From: Phenylobacterium sp.
GTDB lineage: Bacteria; Pseudomonadota; Alphaproteobacteria; Caulobacterales; Caulobacteraceae
DNA: 8,830 bases
Direction of reading: 5' to 3'
Assembly: GCA_028291285.1 (NCBI GenBank)
Contig: JAQGIJ010000616.1
Span: 1-8,830, forward strand
The position numbers and the translations under genes were made by a program. Positions 1-6,586 of this stretch are shown one piece after another (position 1 is the stretch's first letter; each line of letters opens with the position of its first letter). A model generated the notes under the pieces. It had not been told where the DNA came from, did not search any database, and was given only the letters and a program-made list of their open reading frames with translations.

Positions 1-698
1 ATTCAAGTCCCGCGATGCAGGCTCGTCGCGAGCGCATCCTGGACGAAGCCCTCAACTTAATCTCAGAGCAGGGGATGGCAGGCTTCAGCCTGCTCGAGTT
101 GTGCCGGCGCGCTGACGTCGCAAAGCAGACGCTGTACTACGCATTCGGCAGCAGAGAGGGCCTGATCGCCGCGGCGATCCGCAACTTCTTCGAGAAATAC
201 GAGCGCAAGATTCCGTATCACAGCCCGACCGGGTCGCTCGAACGCCTCCTTGAGCGGGTGGTCGCGATCGGCCAGCGCAATCTGACGATCCGCAACTATG
301 TCGCCGCCATCGTCTCCTTCTACTATGGCGGGAGCACCAGCCCCGAGCTCTGGCGGGCCCTGCACGACATCACCACCCTCCCCCAGCGGCCCTACGTGGA
401 AGCGCTTCGCCGCGCGCGGCAACTGCAGCCGTGGGTCAACCCGCAGCAGCTCATCGACGGGCTCGACGCCCAGCGGCTGGCGGTCTCCAACGAATGGGTC
501 CAGGGCCGCATTGCCGACGATGAGATGACCGACCGCATGGTCTTGAACCTGCTGACCTTCCTGCTCGGATCGGTGCGCGGGGCCGCCCGGACGCACATCG
601 AGCGGACGCTGCGCGAGCTGACGCGGGTCGGCGCCGTCGCCTACGTCGCGGACCTGGCGAAACAGGCGCCGCCGGCCAAGTCCGAAGCGACCGGCTGA
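1..698 (+). CDS. TetR/AcrR-family transcriptional regulator (left end open)
   Basis: This is a ligand-responsive DNA-binding repressor of the TetR type. Counting from the ATG at 15 (227 residues), the N-terminal helix-turn-helix covers about residues 5-52, with the recognition segment VAKQTLYYAFGSREGL at 35-50. A helical ligand-binding domain follows, with QRNLTIRNY at 87-95 and RQLQPW at 135-140. The reading frame has no stop between the left edge and position 15, and no Shine-Dalgarno sequence precedes that ATG. The paralogue at 4444-5184 has 27 extra residues before the matching point, so the true start probably lies left of the window. The gene converges on the crotonase gene at 937-1839, across a hairpin-rich gap. 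Family assignment is secure. The ligand and target operator are unknown; control of the neighbouring acyl-CoA genes is inferred from position and paralogy. Confidence 0.9.
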   Translation, partial: SSPAMQARRERILDEALNLISEQGMAGFSLLELCRRADVAKQTLYYAFGSREGLIAAAIRNFFEKYERKIPYHSPTGSLERLLERVVAIGQRNLTIRNYVAAIVSFYYGGSTSPELWRALHDITTLPQRPYVEALRRARQLQPWVNPQQLIDGLDAQRLAVSNEWVQGRIADDEMTDRMVLNLLTFLLGSVRGAARTHIERTLRELTRVGAVAYVADLAKQAPPAKSEATG

Positions 699-704
699 TC
701 CTCC

Positions 705-720
705 GCCGCCCCTGGGCGGC
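705..720 (+). terminator. Small GC hairpin just after the tetR stop
   Basis: Arms GCCGCC (705-710) and GGCGGC (715-720) enclose a CCTG loop, 6 bases after the TGA at 696-698. No T-run follows, so it is only a weak candidate for an intrinsic terminator or 3'-end-stabilising hairpin. Confidence 0.3.
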
Positions 721-769
721 TGGAAAGACACTCGCTCAAGTCGTGGGTGCGCGCCGCGCCGGTCCGATA

Positions 770-800
770 GCGCTTGCTTGTTGCAACGCCGAGCAAGCGC
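770..800. repeat. 9-bp inverted repeat with nested palindrome in convergent gap
   Basis: GCGCTTGCT at 770-778 is perfectly repeated in inverse as AGCAAGCGC at 792-800. The 13-base spacer contains the 8-bp perfect palindrome GTTGCAAC at 780-787. It lies between the 3' ends of two convergent genes, so a bidirectional transcription-termination hairpin is the simplest reading. A protein-binding operator is possible. There is no T-run on either side. Confidence 0.4.
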
Positions 801-822
801 CTCCAAGGCACGCCATGGAATC

Positions 823-836
823 TGACCTGGAGGTCA
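823..836. repeat. Perfect operator-like dyad TGACCT-GG-AGGTCA
   Basis: Two 6-bp arms in perfect inverted symmetry around a 2-bp centre. The size and symmetry resemble a binding site for a dimeric repressor, but no gene starts next to it: both flanking genes end toward this gap. It could equally be a chance dyad or a small hairpin. Confidence 0.25.
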
Positions 837-859
837 AAACTGCAGGCCTCCTTCTGTAA

Positions 860-873
860 GCCCGCCCTCGGGC
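860..873. repeat. Short hairpin GCCCG/CGGGC
   Basis: Arms at 860-864 and 869-873 enclose a CCCT loop. It is one of several GC-rich dyads in the gap at 699-936 and has little weight alone in GC-rich DNA. Confidence 0.2.
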
Positions 874-907
874 GCGGCCGGATCTGGATCGAAGCATGAG
901 CGCCGGA

Positions 908-925
908 GGCCCGCGGGCGCGGGCC
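908..925 (-). terminator. GC hairpin downstream of the leftward crotonase gene
   Basis: Arms GGCCCGC (908-914) and GCGGGCC (919-925) with loop GGGC form a perfect 7-bp stem, 11 bases past the crotonase stop codon (937-939). The position suits a terminator or 3'-end hairpin for that leftward gene. The transcript after the stem has no U-tract, so rho-independent termination is not demonstrated. Confidence 0.35.
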
Positions 926-936
926 CCCAGGCTCCG

Positions 937-1839
937 CTAGGCGCGCTCGGCCGCCTGCGCCTTGTTCGCCGCCGCCATCGCCTTGGCATCCAGGCCGGCG
1001 ATCGCGCTGCCGCTGACCGCCTGGTTATGTGCGTGGGCGAGGTGGTGCATGTGGAAGACGGCGTCCATACCCGTGCGCTTGCCGCGCAGGTCCTCGATGT
1101 GGTTGATCGCCTGCTTGGTGAGCATCATGCCGAACCGCGGCCGCGTCGCCAGCTCGGCGGCGATGCCCTCGACCTCCTTCTCGAGATCTTCGCGGGCGAC
1201 CAGGCGGTTGACCATGCCGAACTGGTAGGCGCGCTCCGCGGGCATCCGCTCGCCCAGCAGCAGCAGCTCGCGCGCGACCCGCGGCGGCAGCTCGAAGGCG
1301 TGCGCGAAATACTCCACCCCCGGAACGCCCATCCGCACCACGGGGTCCTGGAAGAAGGCGTCGTTCGAGGCGACGATCAGGTCGCACACCCAGGCGAGCA
1401 TCAGGCCGCCGGCGATGCAGCCGCCCTGCACCATGGCGATCATCGGCTTGGGGATCTCCTGCCAACGACGGCAGAAGCCGAGATAGGCGTCCTGCTCCAG
1501 GACGTACTGGGCCTCCGCGCCCGGCGCATCCACGTGGCTGTACCAGAGCGCCTTGCGCTCGCGCTCCCGGTCCCGGTCCTTCTCGGCCGTGCCGAGATCG
1601 TGGCCCGCCGAGAAGTGCTTTCCGCGGCCGCCCAGGACGATGACCTTCACCGCGTCGTCGTCGACGGCGTGGCGGAACAGGTCGTCCAACTGGTTCAGCA
1701 TCCGGTAGTTCTGGGTGTTGGCCACGTCCGGCCGCTCGAGCATGAGCCAGGCCACCGCGTCACGGCGCTCGTAGCTGACGAAGGCGGGCTCCTCGCCGTT
1801 CTGGACCCGCTTCAGCGGATGAGTGGTGGCGGTGGACAT
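937..1839 (-). CDS. Crotonase-superfamily protein (enoyl-CoA hydratase/isomerase type), atypical active site
   Basis: This 300-residue protein has the crotonase fold used on CoA thioesters. The two oxyanion-hole segments are visible: HFSAGHDL at 75-82 and CIAGGLMLAWVCDLIVA at 141-157. A charged insertion with a run of Asp, Glu and Arg lies at 86-96. The glutamate that follows GGGC in true hydratases is replaced by Met147, and the glutamate of the PE motif by a valine in DPVVRMG (165-171). The stretch GVPGVEYFAH (171-180) is, as I recall, typical of a widespread group annotated as enoyl-CoA hydratase in actinobacteria and sphingomonads, so the change looks like a subfamily trait. The start at 1839 is chosen because GAGGAAA (1845-1851) precedes it at 5 bases; the frame stays open to 1959 but through promoter DNA. 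It is divergent from the acyl-CoA dehydrogenases and probably belongs to the same pathway. The exact reaction is unknown. Confidence 0.88.
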   Translation of the reverse strand: MSTATTHPLKRVQNGEEPAFVSYERRDAVAWLMLERPDVANTQNYRMLNQLDDLFRHAVDDDAVKVIVLGGRGKHFSAGHDLGTAEKDRDRERERKALWYSHVDAPGAEAQYVLEQDAYLGFCRRWQEIPKPMIAMVQGGCIAGGLMLAWVCDLIVASNDAFFQDPVVRMGVPGVEYFAHAFELPPRVARELLLLGERMPAERAYQFGMVNRLVAREDLEKEVEGIAAELATRPRFGMMLTKQAINHIEDLRGKRTGMDAVFHMHHLAHAHNQAVSGSAIAGLDAKAMAAANKAQAAERA

Positions 1840-1844
1840 GGGGG

Positions 1845-1851
1845 TTTCCTC
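1845..1851 (-). promoter_or_regulatory. Ribosome binding site fixing the crotonase start
   Basis: On the minus strand GAGGAAA lies 5 bases before the ATG at 1839-1837. No comparable site precedes the in-frame ATG at 1959, so the 40-residue upstream extension is rejected. Confidence 0.6.
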
Positions 1852-1952
1852 AGGTTCTGTCGGGGTTTGGCGTCGCGCCGCAGGATACCGGAATCCAAGC
1901 AGAAGCAGAACCCCGTTACAATCCGGAAATTGCCCTATCGTGCACATTTTGA

Positions 1953-1980
1953 TTGACACTCAGGCTTGCAGGCTGATCAT
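1953..1980 (+). promoter_or_regulatory. Predicted sigma70-type promoter for the acyl-CoA dehydrogenase genes
   Basis: A perfect TTGACA (-35) at 1953-1958 is followed after 16 bases by GATCAT (1975-1980), which matches TATAAT at 4 of 6 positions including the second A and last T. Transcription would begin near 1987, giving a leader of about 63 bases before the ATG at 2050. The spacer contains an imperfect dyad (1960-1976), which suggests repression here. The -35 is convincing and the -10 is only fair. Confidence 0.45.
1960..1976. promoter_or_regulatory. Candidate repressor operator inside the promoter spacer
   Basis: TCAGGCTTGCAGGCTGA is an imperfect palindrome centred on 1968, with 6 of 8 base pairs symmetrical (outer TCAG/CTGA plus inner CT/AG). 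It also contains the direct repeat CAGGCT at 1961-1966 and 1969-1974. It sits between the predicted -35 and -10, a usual location for TetR-type operators. Binding by either TetR in the window is inference. Confidence 0.35.
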
Positions 1981-2007
1981 CACTGAAGCGAGCAGCAACC
2001 CTCCGAA

Positions 2008-2024
2008 CGCCCGGATCTCGGGCG
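2008..2024. promoter_or_regulatory. Perfect 6-bp dyad in the dehydrogenase leader
   Basis: CGCCCG (2008-2013) and CGGGCG (2019-2024) flank GATCT, ending 25 bases before the ATG at 2050. It could be a second operator downstream of the promoter or a hairpin in the mRNA leader. The adjacent AGGA copies at 2037-2040 and 2042-2045 serve as the likely ribosome binding site. Confidence 0.35.
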
Positions 2025-2049
2025 AAGCGGACAATCAGGACAGGACACC

Positions 2050-3225
2050 ATGGAAGGCGATCTCGGGGCCTTCAGGATCGAGGTGCGCGACTGGCTGAGC
2101 GCGAACTTCCCGCCCTCGCTGCGCGGCCTGGCGCCGCTGCACAATCCCACCGAAGGGACCGAGCGCCACGAGAGCCCCGACTATCACCGCTGGGTCGAAG
2201 CCGTGGGCGAGAAAGGCTGGGGCCTGCCCACCTGGGCCGTGGATTATGGCGGCGCCGGCCTCCGCGCCGAAGAGGCGGAGGTGCTGGCCCAGGAGTTCGC
2301 GCGGGCTGAAGCCTTCAATCCGGTCGTCGGCCTGGGCGTGATGATGCTCGGCCCTACCCTCCTCGAGTTCGGGAACGAGGCGCAGAAGCGTCGCCACCTG
2401 CCGCCGATCGCCCGCGGCGAGAGCCGCTGGTGCCAGGGATTCTCGGAGCCCGGATCAGGATCCGACCTGGCCTCGCTGCAGACGCGCTGTGAGGACAAGG
2501 GCGACCACTGGCTGGTCAACGGCCAGAAGATCTGGACCTCCTTCGCCCACATCGCCGACTGGTGCTTCTGCCTCGTGCGCACCGACACCACGCGCAAGCA
2601 GGCCGGCATCACCTTCCTGCTCATCGACATGCGGACGCCCGGCGTGGAAGCTCGTCCGCTCAAGCTGATCAACGGCGCGTCGCACTTCTGCGAGGTGTTC
2701 CTGAACGACGTCGAGGTGCCCAAGGCCGAGACGGTCGGCGAGGTCAACGGCGGCTGGACCATCGCCAAGCGGCTGCTGCAGCATGAACGCAACGGTCTGT
2801 CCGAGCAGCGCAAGGCGACGATCGACCTCCTTCCGCTGGCGCGTGAGTACGTCGGCCTGGACGCGGCGGGCCGTCTCGCCGACAGCGACCTGCGTCAGCG
2901 GCTGCTGGACCACCTGATCACCGATCGGGCCTACGGGCAGACGATCGCGCGCCGGGCCGCGGCCCTCGAGCAGGGCTCGCCGCATGCGCCTGCGGTGTCG
3001 ACGCTGAAGAACCTCGGCGCGCGCGTCGCGCAGGACCGCCACGACCTCGCCGTCGAGATCCTCGGAAACCGGTCCCTGGGCTGGGCGGGAGAGCTCTACG
3101 GCGACGAGGAGCTCGGGATCGTCCGCGACTGGCTCTACAGCAAGTGCTTCTCGATCTATGGCGGCAGCCACGAGGTGCAGAACAACATCACGGCGAAGCA
3201 AGTCCTGAACTTGCCCGAGCAATGA
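2050..3225 (+). CDS. Acyl-CoA dehydrogenase, probable catalytic (alpha-type) subunit
   Basis: This 391-residue flavoprotein should oxidise an acyl-CoA to the 2,3-enoyl-CoA, passing electrons to an electron-transfer flavoprotein. The FAD/substrate signature FSEPGSGSDLASLQTR is at 131-146, GQKIWTS at 158-164, and the C-terminal flavin segment IYGGSHEVQNN at 369-379. The medium-chain enzyme's catalytic Glu in that C-terminal segment is Gly here. HER at 245-247 on the predicted G helix provides Glu246, matching the position of the base in isovaleryl- and long-chain enzymes. The next gene is a second dehydrogenase starting 12 bases after this stop, as in the alpha2-beta2 FadE (ChsE) enzymes of steroid side-chain breakdown. 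That comparison is from family knowledge; the substrate here is not known. The ATG start is supported by AGGA at 2037-2040 and 2042-2045. Confidence 0.92.
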   Translation: MEGDLGAFRIEVRDWLSANFPPSLRGLAPLHNPTEGTERHESPDYHRWVEAVGEKGWGLPTWAVDYGGAGLRAEEAEVLAQEFARAEAFNPVVGLGVMMLGPTLLEFGNEAQKRRHLPPIARGESRWCQGFSEPGSGSDLASLQTRCEDKGDHWLVNGQKIWTSFAHIADWCFCLVRTDTTRKQAGITFLLIDMRTPGVEARPLKLINGASHFCEVFLNDVEVPKAETVGEVNGGWTIAKRLLQHERNGLSEQRKATIDLLPLAREYVGLDAAGRLADSDLRQRLLDHLITDRAYGQTIARRAAALEQGSPHAPAVSTLKNLGARVAQDRHDLAVEILGNRSLGWAGELYGDEELGIVRDWLYSKCFSIYGGSHEVQNNITAKQVLNLPEQ

Positions 3226-3227
3226 GT

Positions 3228-3234
3228 GGGGGAA
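3228..3234 (+). promoter_or_regulatory. Purine-rich ribosome binding site for the second dehydrogenase
   Basis: GGGGGAA ends 3 bases before the GTG at 3238. It favours that GTG over the in-frame GTG at 3226, which directly follows the upstream stop codon and lacks a good site of its own. The match to the anti-Shine-Dalgarno sequence is modest. Confidence 0.4.
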
Positions 3235-3237
3235 TCT

Positions 3238-4377
3238 GTGGTCGCCGTCACGCGTGAAGATCGTGAAATGCTGGCCGACGCGGCGCGCTCCTGGGTGCGC
3301 GAGCGCGCGCCCGTAAGCGCACTTCGCAAGCTCCGAAGCCAGCATGCCGAGCTCGGCTACGATCCGGATCTGTACGCCGAGATGGTCGCCATGGGCTGGA
3401 CAGGGATGATCGTGCCCGAAGCCTACTCGGGTCACGAGTTCGGCTTTCAAGGCATGGGCCTGCTGGCGGAGGCGCTTGGGCGCAACCTGGCGCCGTCCCC
3501 GCTCATCGCCAGCGCCGTCACCGCGGCCTCGGCCCTGCTCCTCGGCGGGACGCAAGCCCAGAAGGCGCAATGGCTGCCGCGGCTGGTGGACGGGTCGAGC
3601 ATCGGCACGCTGGCCCTGGAGGAGGCGGCGCGGCACCAGCCCGCGGGCGTCGCCCTGACGGCCAGCCGGTCCGGCGACGGATGGCGGCTGGACGGATGGA
3701 AGCGGCCGGTCGAGTTCGGCATGGCGGCCGACCTGTTCGTCGTCGCGGCGCGGACCAGCGGGCGCCCCGGCGAGGCGGCCGGCGTCAGCCTGTTCCTTTG
3801 CGAAGCCTCGAGCGAGGGCGTGGAGCGTCACCCGCTGACCCAGATCGACGCGCGCGGCGACGCCGCGGTGCGGTTCCAGAGCGTCGCGCTAAGCCGGGCG
3901 CAGCTGCTTGGCGCGGTGGACGAGGGGCTCGGCCTGTTGGATCAGGTCCTCGACCGGACCCGCGCCGTGCTGGCCGCCGAGATGCTGGGATCGCTGCAGG
4001 AGGCCTTCGAGCGGACGGTCGACTACCTGAAGATCCGCAAGCAGTTCGGCCGGCATATCGGCTCGTTCCAGGCGTTGCAGCACCGGGCGGCCGATCTCCT
4101 GGGCGAGATCGAGCTCGTTCGCTCCGCGGTCTATGCGGCGCTTGCCGCCCTGGATTCCGGCTCAGAAGACGTGGCCCTGCTGGTTTCGTCCGCAAAAGCG
4201 CTGGCCGGCCGCACTTTCGGCCATGTCGCTCGCGAGATGATACAGATGCATGGTGGGATCGGCATGACCGACGAACACGACGCCGGCCTCTACTTGAAGC
4301 GCGCCCACGCCGCCGATATCTCGGCCGGAAACGTCGCCTTTCACCGTGAGAGGTTTGGTAAGCTGCTGGGTGTCTAA
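3238..4377 (+). CDS. Acyl-CoA dehydrogenase-like protein, probable partner (beta-type) subunit
   Basis: A 379-residue acyl-CoA dehydrogenase fold protein if translated from GTG 3238 (383 from GTG 3226). FAD-contact signatures are strong in the C-terminal half: RKQFG at 267-271 with FQALQHRAADL at 277-287, and MHGGIGMTDEH at 337-347. The N-terminal flavin/substrate signature, normally near EPGSGSD, is degenerate (LALEEAARHQPAG, 125-137). By alignment to the upstream gene, its Glu246 corresponds to Thr241 here, and no Glu occupies the alternative C-terminal base position. This pattern fits the non-catalytic partner of a heterotetrameric dehydrogenase, where one FAD is shared between subunits. 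It starts 12 bases after the upstream stop, so co-transcription is likely. It might still be an independent enzyme using another base, but that seems less likely. Confidence 0.88.
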   Translation: MVAVTREDREMLADAARSWVRERAPVSALRKLRSQHAELGYDPDLYAEMVAMGWTGMIVPEAYSGHEFGFQGMGLLAEALGRNLAPSPLIASAVTAASALLLGGTQAQKAQWLPRLVDGSSIGTLALEEAARHQPAGVALTASRSGDGWRLDGWKRPVEFGMAADLFVVAARTSGRPGEAAGVSLFLCEASSEGVERHPLTQIDARGDAAVRFQSVALSRAQLLGAVDEGLGLLDQVLDRTRAVLAAEMLGSLQEAFERTVDYLKIRKQFGRHIGSFQALQHRAADLLGEIELVRSAVYAALAALDSGSEDVALLVSSAKALAGRTFGHVAREMIQMHGGIGMTDEHDAGLYLKRAHAADISAGNVAFHRERFGKLLGV

Positions 4378-4379
4378 TT

Positions 4380-4391
4380 TGCCGAACGGCA
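4380..4391. repeat. Dyad TGCCG-AA-CGGCA after the dehydrogenase stop
   Basis: A perfect 12-bp inverted repeat beginning 3 bases past the TAA at 4375-4377, ahead of the second tetR. It may be a small hairpin or an operator half of the tetR upstream region; I cannot choose. Confidence 0.25.
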
Positions 4392-4403
4392 GGCATCCGC
4401 CCA

Positions 4404-4419
4404 CTCGTCGCTCGGCGAG
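4404..4419. repeat. Hairpin-forming dyad upstream of the second tetR
   Basis: CTCGTC (4404-4409) and GGCGAG (4414-4419) pair as RNA with one G-U, closing a GCTC loop, 24 bases before the ATG at 4444. The position would suit autoregulation or partial termination between the dehydrogenase genes and tetR. The evidence is weak. Confidence 0.22.
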
Positions 4420-4443
4420 GGGTCAGAACACCGACAGGAGCCG

Positions 4444-5184
4444 ATGAGCACAGATTCCACGGGCCGTCCGGCGCCGCTGGTCCGAGGCGGCGGCCAGGGA
4501 TACGCCAGTTCCTCGATCATCGAGCGACGGCGCCGCATCCTGTCGACCGCCCGCAGGATGATCGCCAGCGAGGGTATCGCCGCCCTCAACATGGACGAGA
4601 TCTCCCGCCGCGCCGAAGTTGCGAAGCGGACCCTCTACAATGCGTTCCAGAGCAAGGAACGGCTGATCGCGGCGGCAATCCACCAGTATTTCGAGGACTA
4701 CGAGGTCGAGCTGGTCTACAGCACGCCGCCTGCGACGGCCGAGCGGATGGCCGAACACTTGGCGCTTGTGGCGCAGCGGAACCTCTCGATCCGCAACTAC
4801 ACGCGCGCGCTGCTGAACATCTATTACGCCTCGGACGTCGAGCCCGACATCCGGCGGACAATCGGCGAGATCGCCGCCCACTCGCACCGGCCCTGGATCG
4901 ATCGCCTGCATGCCGAGCGCCAGCTGCAGCCTTGGATCGACCGCGATACCCTGGTCGACGACCTGGTGCGCTACCGCTACGCGGTCGCCAACGACTGGGC
5001 GCACGGCCGGATCCCCGACGAGCGCCTCGCATCGACCCTGATCGTCGGCGTCATGACCATGGTGATCGGCGCGACGAAGCCGCGCGCCCGGCGCGAGAGC
5101 GAGGACGTCCTGAAGGACCTCGAACGCTATGTCCGCGGCCGCGGCAGGCCCGCCAAGGGCGGCTCCGAAGCCGCAGCCTCCTGA
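4444..5184 (+). CDS. TetR/AcrR-family regulator, paralogue of the left-end regulator
   Basis: This 246-residue repressor-type protein has a 27-residue Gly/Ser/Pro-rich leader, then a helix-turn-helix at about 29-76 with VAKRTLYNAFQSKERL at 59-74, and a helical ligand domain. It matches the regulator at the left end throughout: about 33 of 59 residues are identical by eye in the DNA-binding part. Shared ligand-domain blocks are QRNLSIRNY (111-119), RQLQPW (159-164) and AVANDWAHGRI (180-190). The basic tail RGRGRPAKGG (231-240) resembles an AT-hook-like motif. AGGAG at 4436-4440 precedes the ATG at a short 3-base distance. It follows the dehydrogenases by 66 bases and may be co-transcribed, which would give feedback control. 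It converges on the MFS gene with only 19 bases between stop codons. The ligand is unknown; an acyl-CoA or free acid is plausible. Confidence 0.92.
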   Translation: MSTDSTGRPAPLVRGGGQGYASSSIIERRRRILSTARRMIASEGIAALNMDEISRRAEVAKRTLYNAFQSKERLIAAAIHQYFEDYEVELVYSTPPATAERMAEHLALVAQRNLSIRNYTRALLNIYYASDVEPDIRRTIGEIAAHSHRPWIDRLHAERQLQPWIDRDTLVDDLVRYRYAVANDWAHGRIPDERLASTLIVGVMTMVIGATKPRARRESEDVLKDLERYVRGRGRPAKGGSEAAAS

Positions 5185-5203
5185 CGAAGCCCTCGACGCG
5201 GCC

Positions 5204-6586
5204 TCAGCGCGCCGAGTTGCCGATCACGTCCGGCATCGAATGCCGAAGCCCCCCACGGCCCCAGGCGTAGAGCGCGATCCCCGGGGCCATGACGAGAAAC
5301 ACCGTGACGATAAGCGAGTCGCCGACGCGCGTGGGATCGCCGAACAGCTTGTCGGTGAGCAGCCCGACCAGCGAGGTGCCGACCCCCATGGCGATCAGGC
5401 CGGTGGCCATGACATAGAGCGCCGAGATCCGGCCGCGCAGGTGCTGCGGCGTCACCATCTGGATCGCCGCCGGCCCCATGCTGGCGGAGGACAGCATGAA
5501 CCCAAAATAGAGGGTGATCAGGACGATGCTGAGCCAGCCGTCGCGCACCCAGTAGGCGGCGACCGCCAGCGGCAGGGCGACCAGGCCGGTCAGCATGCAC
5601 CAGAGCAGCGGCGCGTCCTGGCGGCCCCTGCGCATCAGGTGGTCGACGATCATCCCGTGCAGCGGCAGCGTGAGCGCCCCCAGGATCTGCGCCAGGCCGA
5701 GGCGCACCCCGATCTGGTCCGGCCGCCAGTGGTGCACCCGGGCGAAGAAGGCCGGGCTCCAGGTCTGCATGGCGATGGTCATGGAGTAGACCAGCCCGAA
5801 GCCCAGGAAGATCGAGGCGAAGGTGCGGGGATGCTGGCCGATGAACCGCAGGGCCTCGGCATAGCCGCCCGCGCCCGCCGTCCTGGGCTTGGCCTGCCGT
5901 GGCGGCTCCTGGAACGCGAGCACCAGGAAGGCCAGCAGCAGGCCCGGCGCGCCAACGTAGATGAACACCTTTTGCCAGGGCGCGAGCATCCCCAGCAGCG
6001 GCCAGACGGAGGCGCCCTCCTCCACCACGTGGCGGACGAGCGGCCCGCCGAGCAGGAACACGATGCCGGCTCCCATGACCCCGCCCATGACGAAGATGGA
6101 CATGGCGGCCGAGACCTTGGCCGGCGGGAAGCTGTCGCCGATGATGGAATAGGCGCCCGTGCCGAACCCGGCCTCGCCTGCGCCCACCAGAGCGCGGGCG
6201 ATCAGCAGGAACAGGAAGCCGTTGGCCAGCCCGCAGCTGGTGGCCGCCAGGCTCCAGATGAAGATCGAGAGGAACAGCACCAGCCGCCGGCTGTAGCGGT
6301 CGAGGGCCAGGCCCACCGGGATCGCGAATATCGAGTAGAGCACCGCGAAGGCCGGGCCCTGCAGCATGCCGATCTCGAGGTCGCTCAGGTGAAGGCCGGC
6401 CTTGATGGAGTCGACCTGCAGGGCGACGATCATGCGCGCGGCCAGCGACTGGATGTAGAGGACGAACAGCACGGCGACCGTGATCCAGCCCATCGCAGCG
6501 CTTGGGTAGCGCATCCGCTCAATCACGCCGGCAGGCTCGGCGACGCCTTCAGTGGCCACGGGTCGGCTCGAATCCACGGTGGCCAT
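5204..6586 (-). CDS. Spinster-like MFS transporter
   Basis: A 460-residue inner-membrane secondary transporter with about 12 hydrophobic helices. The first is near 33-55, and the two halves are separated by a loop at about 227-255. The MFS loop-2 signature is seen as GLALDRYSRR (92-101), with a weaker counterpart, GMIVDHLMRR (311-320), in the second half. GAGEAGFGTGAYSIIGDSFPP (135-155) carries the GxGEA pattern typical of the spinster-like group, which alphaproteobacteria often place in catabolic clusters. GGAAAG ends 3 bases before the ATG at 6586. It follows the flavin reductase by 121 bases on the same strand, a gap with no clear promoter or terminator, so it is probably the last gene of that operon. 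Uptake of the pathway substrate is the likely role; efflux cannot be excluded. Confidence 0.9.
   Translation of the reverse strand: MATVDSSRPVATEGVAEPAGVIERMRYPSAAMGWITVAVLFVLYIQSLAARMIVALQVDSIKAGLHLSDLEIGMLQGPAFAVLYSIFAIPVGLALDRYSRRLVLFLSIFIWSLAATSCGLANGFLFLLIARALVGAGEAGFGTGAYSIIGDSFPPAKVSAAMSIFVMGGVMGAGIVFLLGGPLVRHVVEEGASVWPLLGMLAPWQKVFIYVGAPGLLLAFLVLAFQEPPRQAKPRTAGAGGYAEALRFIGQHPRTFASIFLGFGLVYSMTIAMQTWSPAFFARVHHWRPDQIGVRLGLAQILGALTLPLHGMIVDHLMRRGRQDAPLLWCMLTGLVALPLAVAAYWVRDGWLSIVLITLYFGFMLSSASMGPAAIQMVTPQHLRGRISALYVMATGLIAMGVGTSLVGLLTDKLFGDPTRVGDSLIVTVFLVMAPGIALYAWGRGGLRHSMPDVIGNSAR

Noticed and set aside
815..859. 14-codon ATG frame in the convergent gap
   Set aside because: Too short, with no strong ribosome binding site and no known peptide; its codons coincide with a dyad.
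1893..1921. Minus-strand promoter for the first crotonase (TTGTAA, 17 bases, TTGGAT)
   Set aside because: The -10 matches at only 3 of 6 positions, so it was not listed although a promoter must exist in this region.
1027..1956. A 309-codon open frame on the plus strand opposite the first crotonase
   Set aside because: The minus-strand protein has conserved crotonase motifs; this frame has His/Gln-rich shadow composition.
1840..1959. N-terminal extension of the first crotonase to the ATG at 1959
   Set aside because: It would overlap the divergent promoter's -35, has no ribosome binding site and adds a non-homologous segment. A good site precedes the start at 1839.
2455..3831. A 458-codon open frame on the minus strand opposite both dehydrogenases
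   Set aside because: It spans two well-defined genes and their junction, has shadow-type composition and no recognisable motif.
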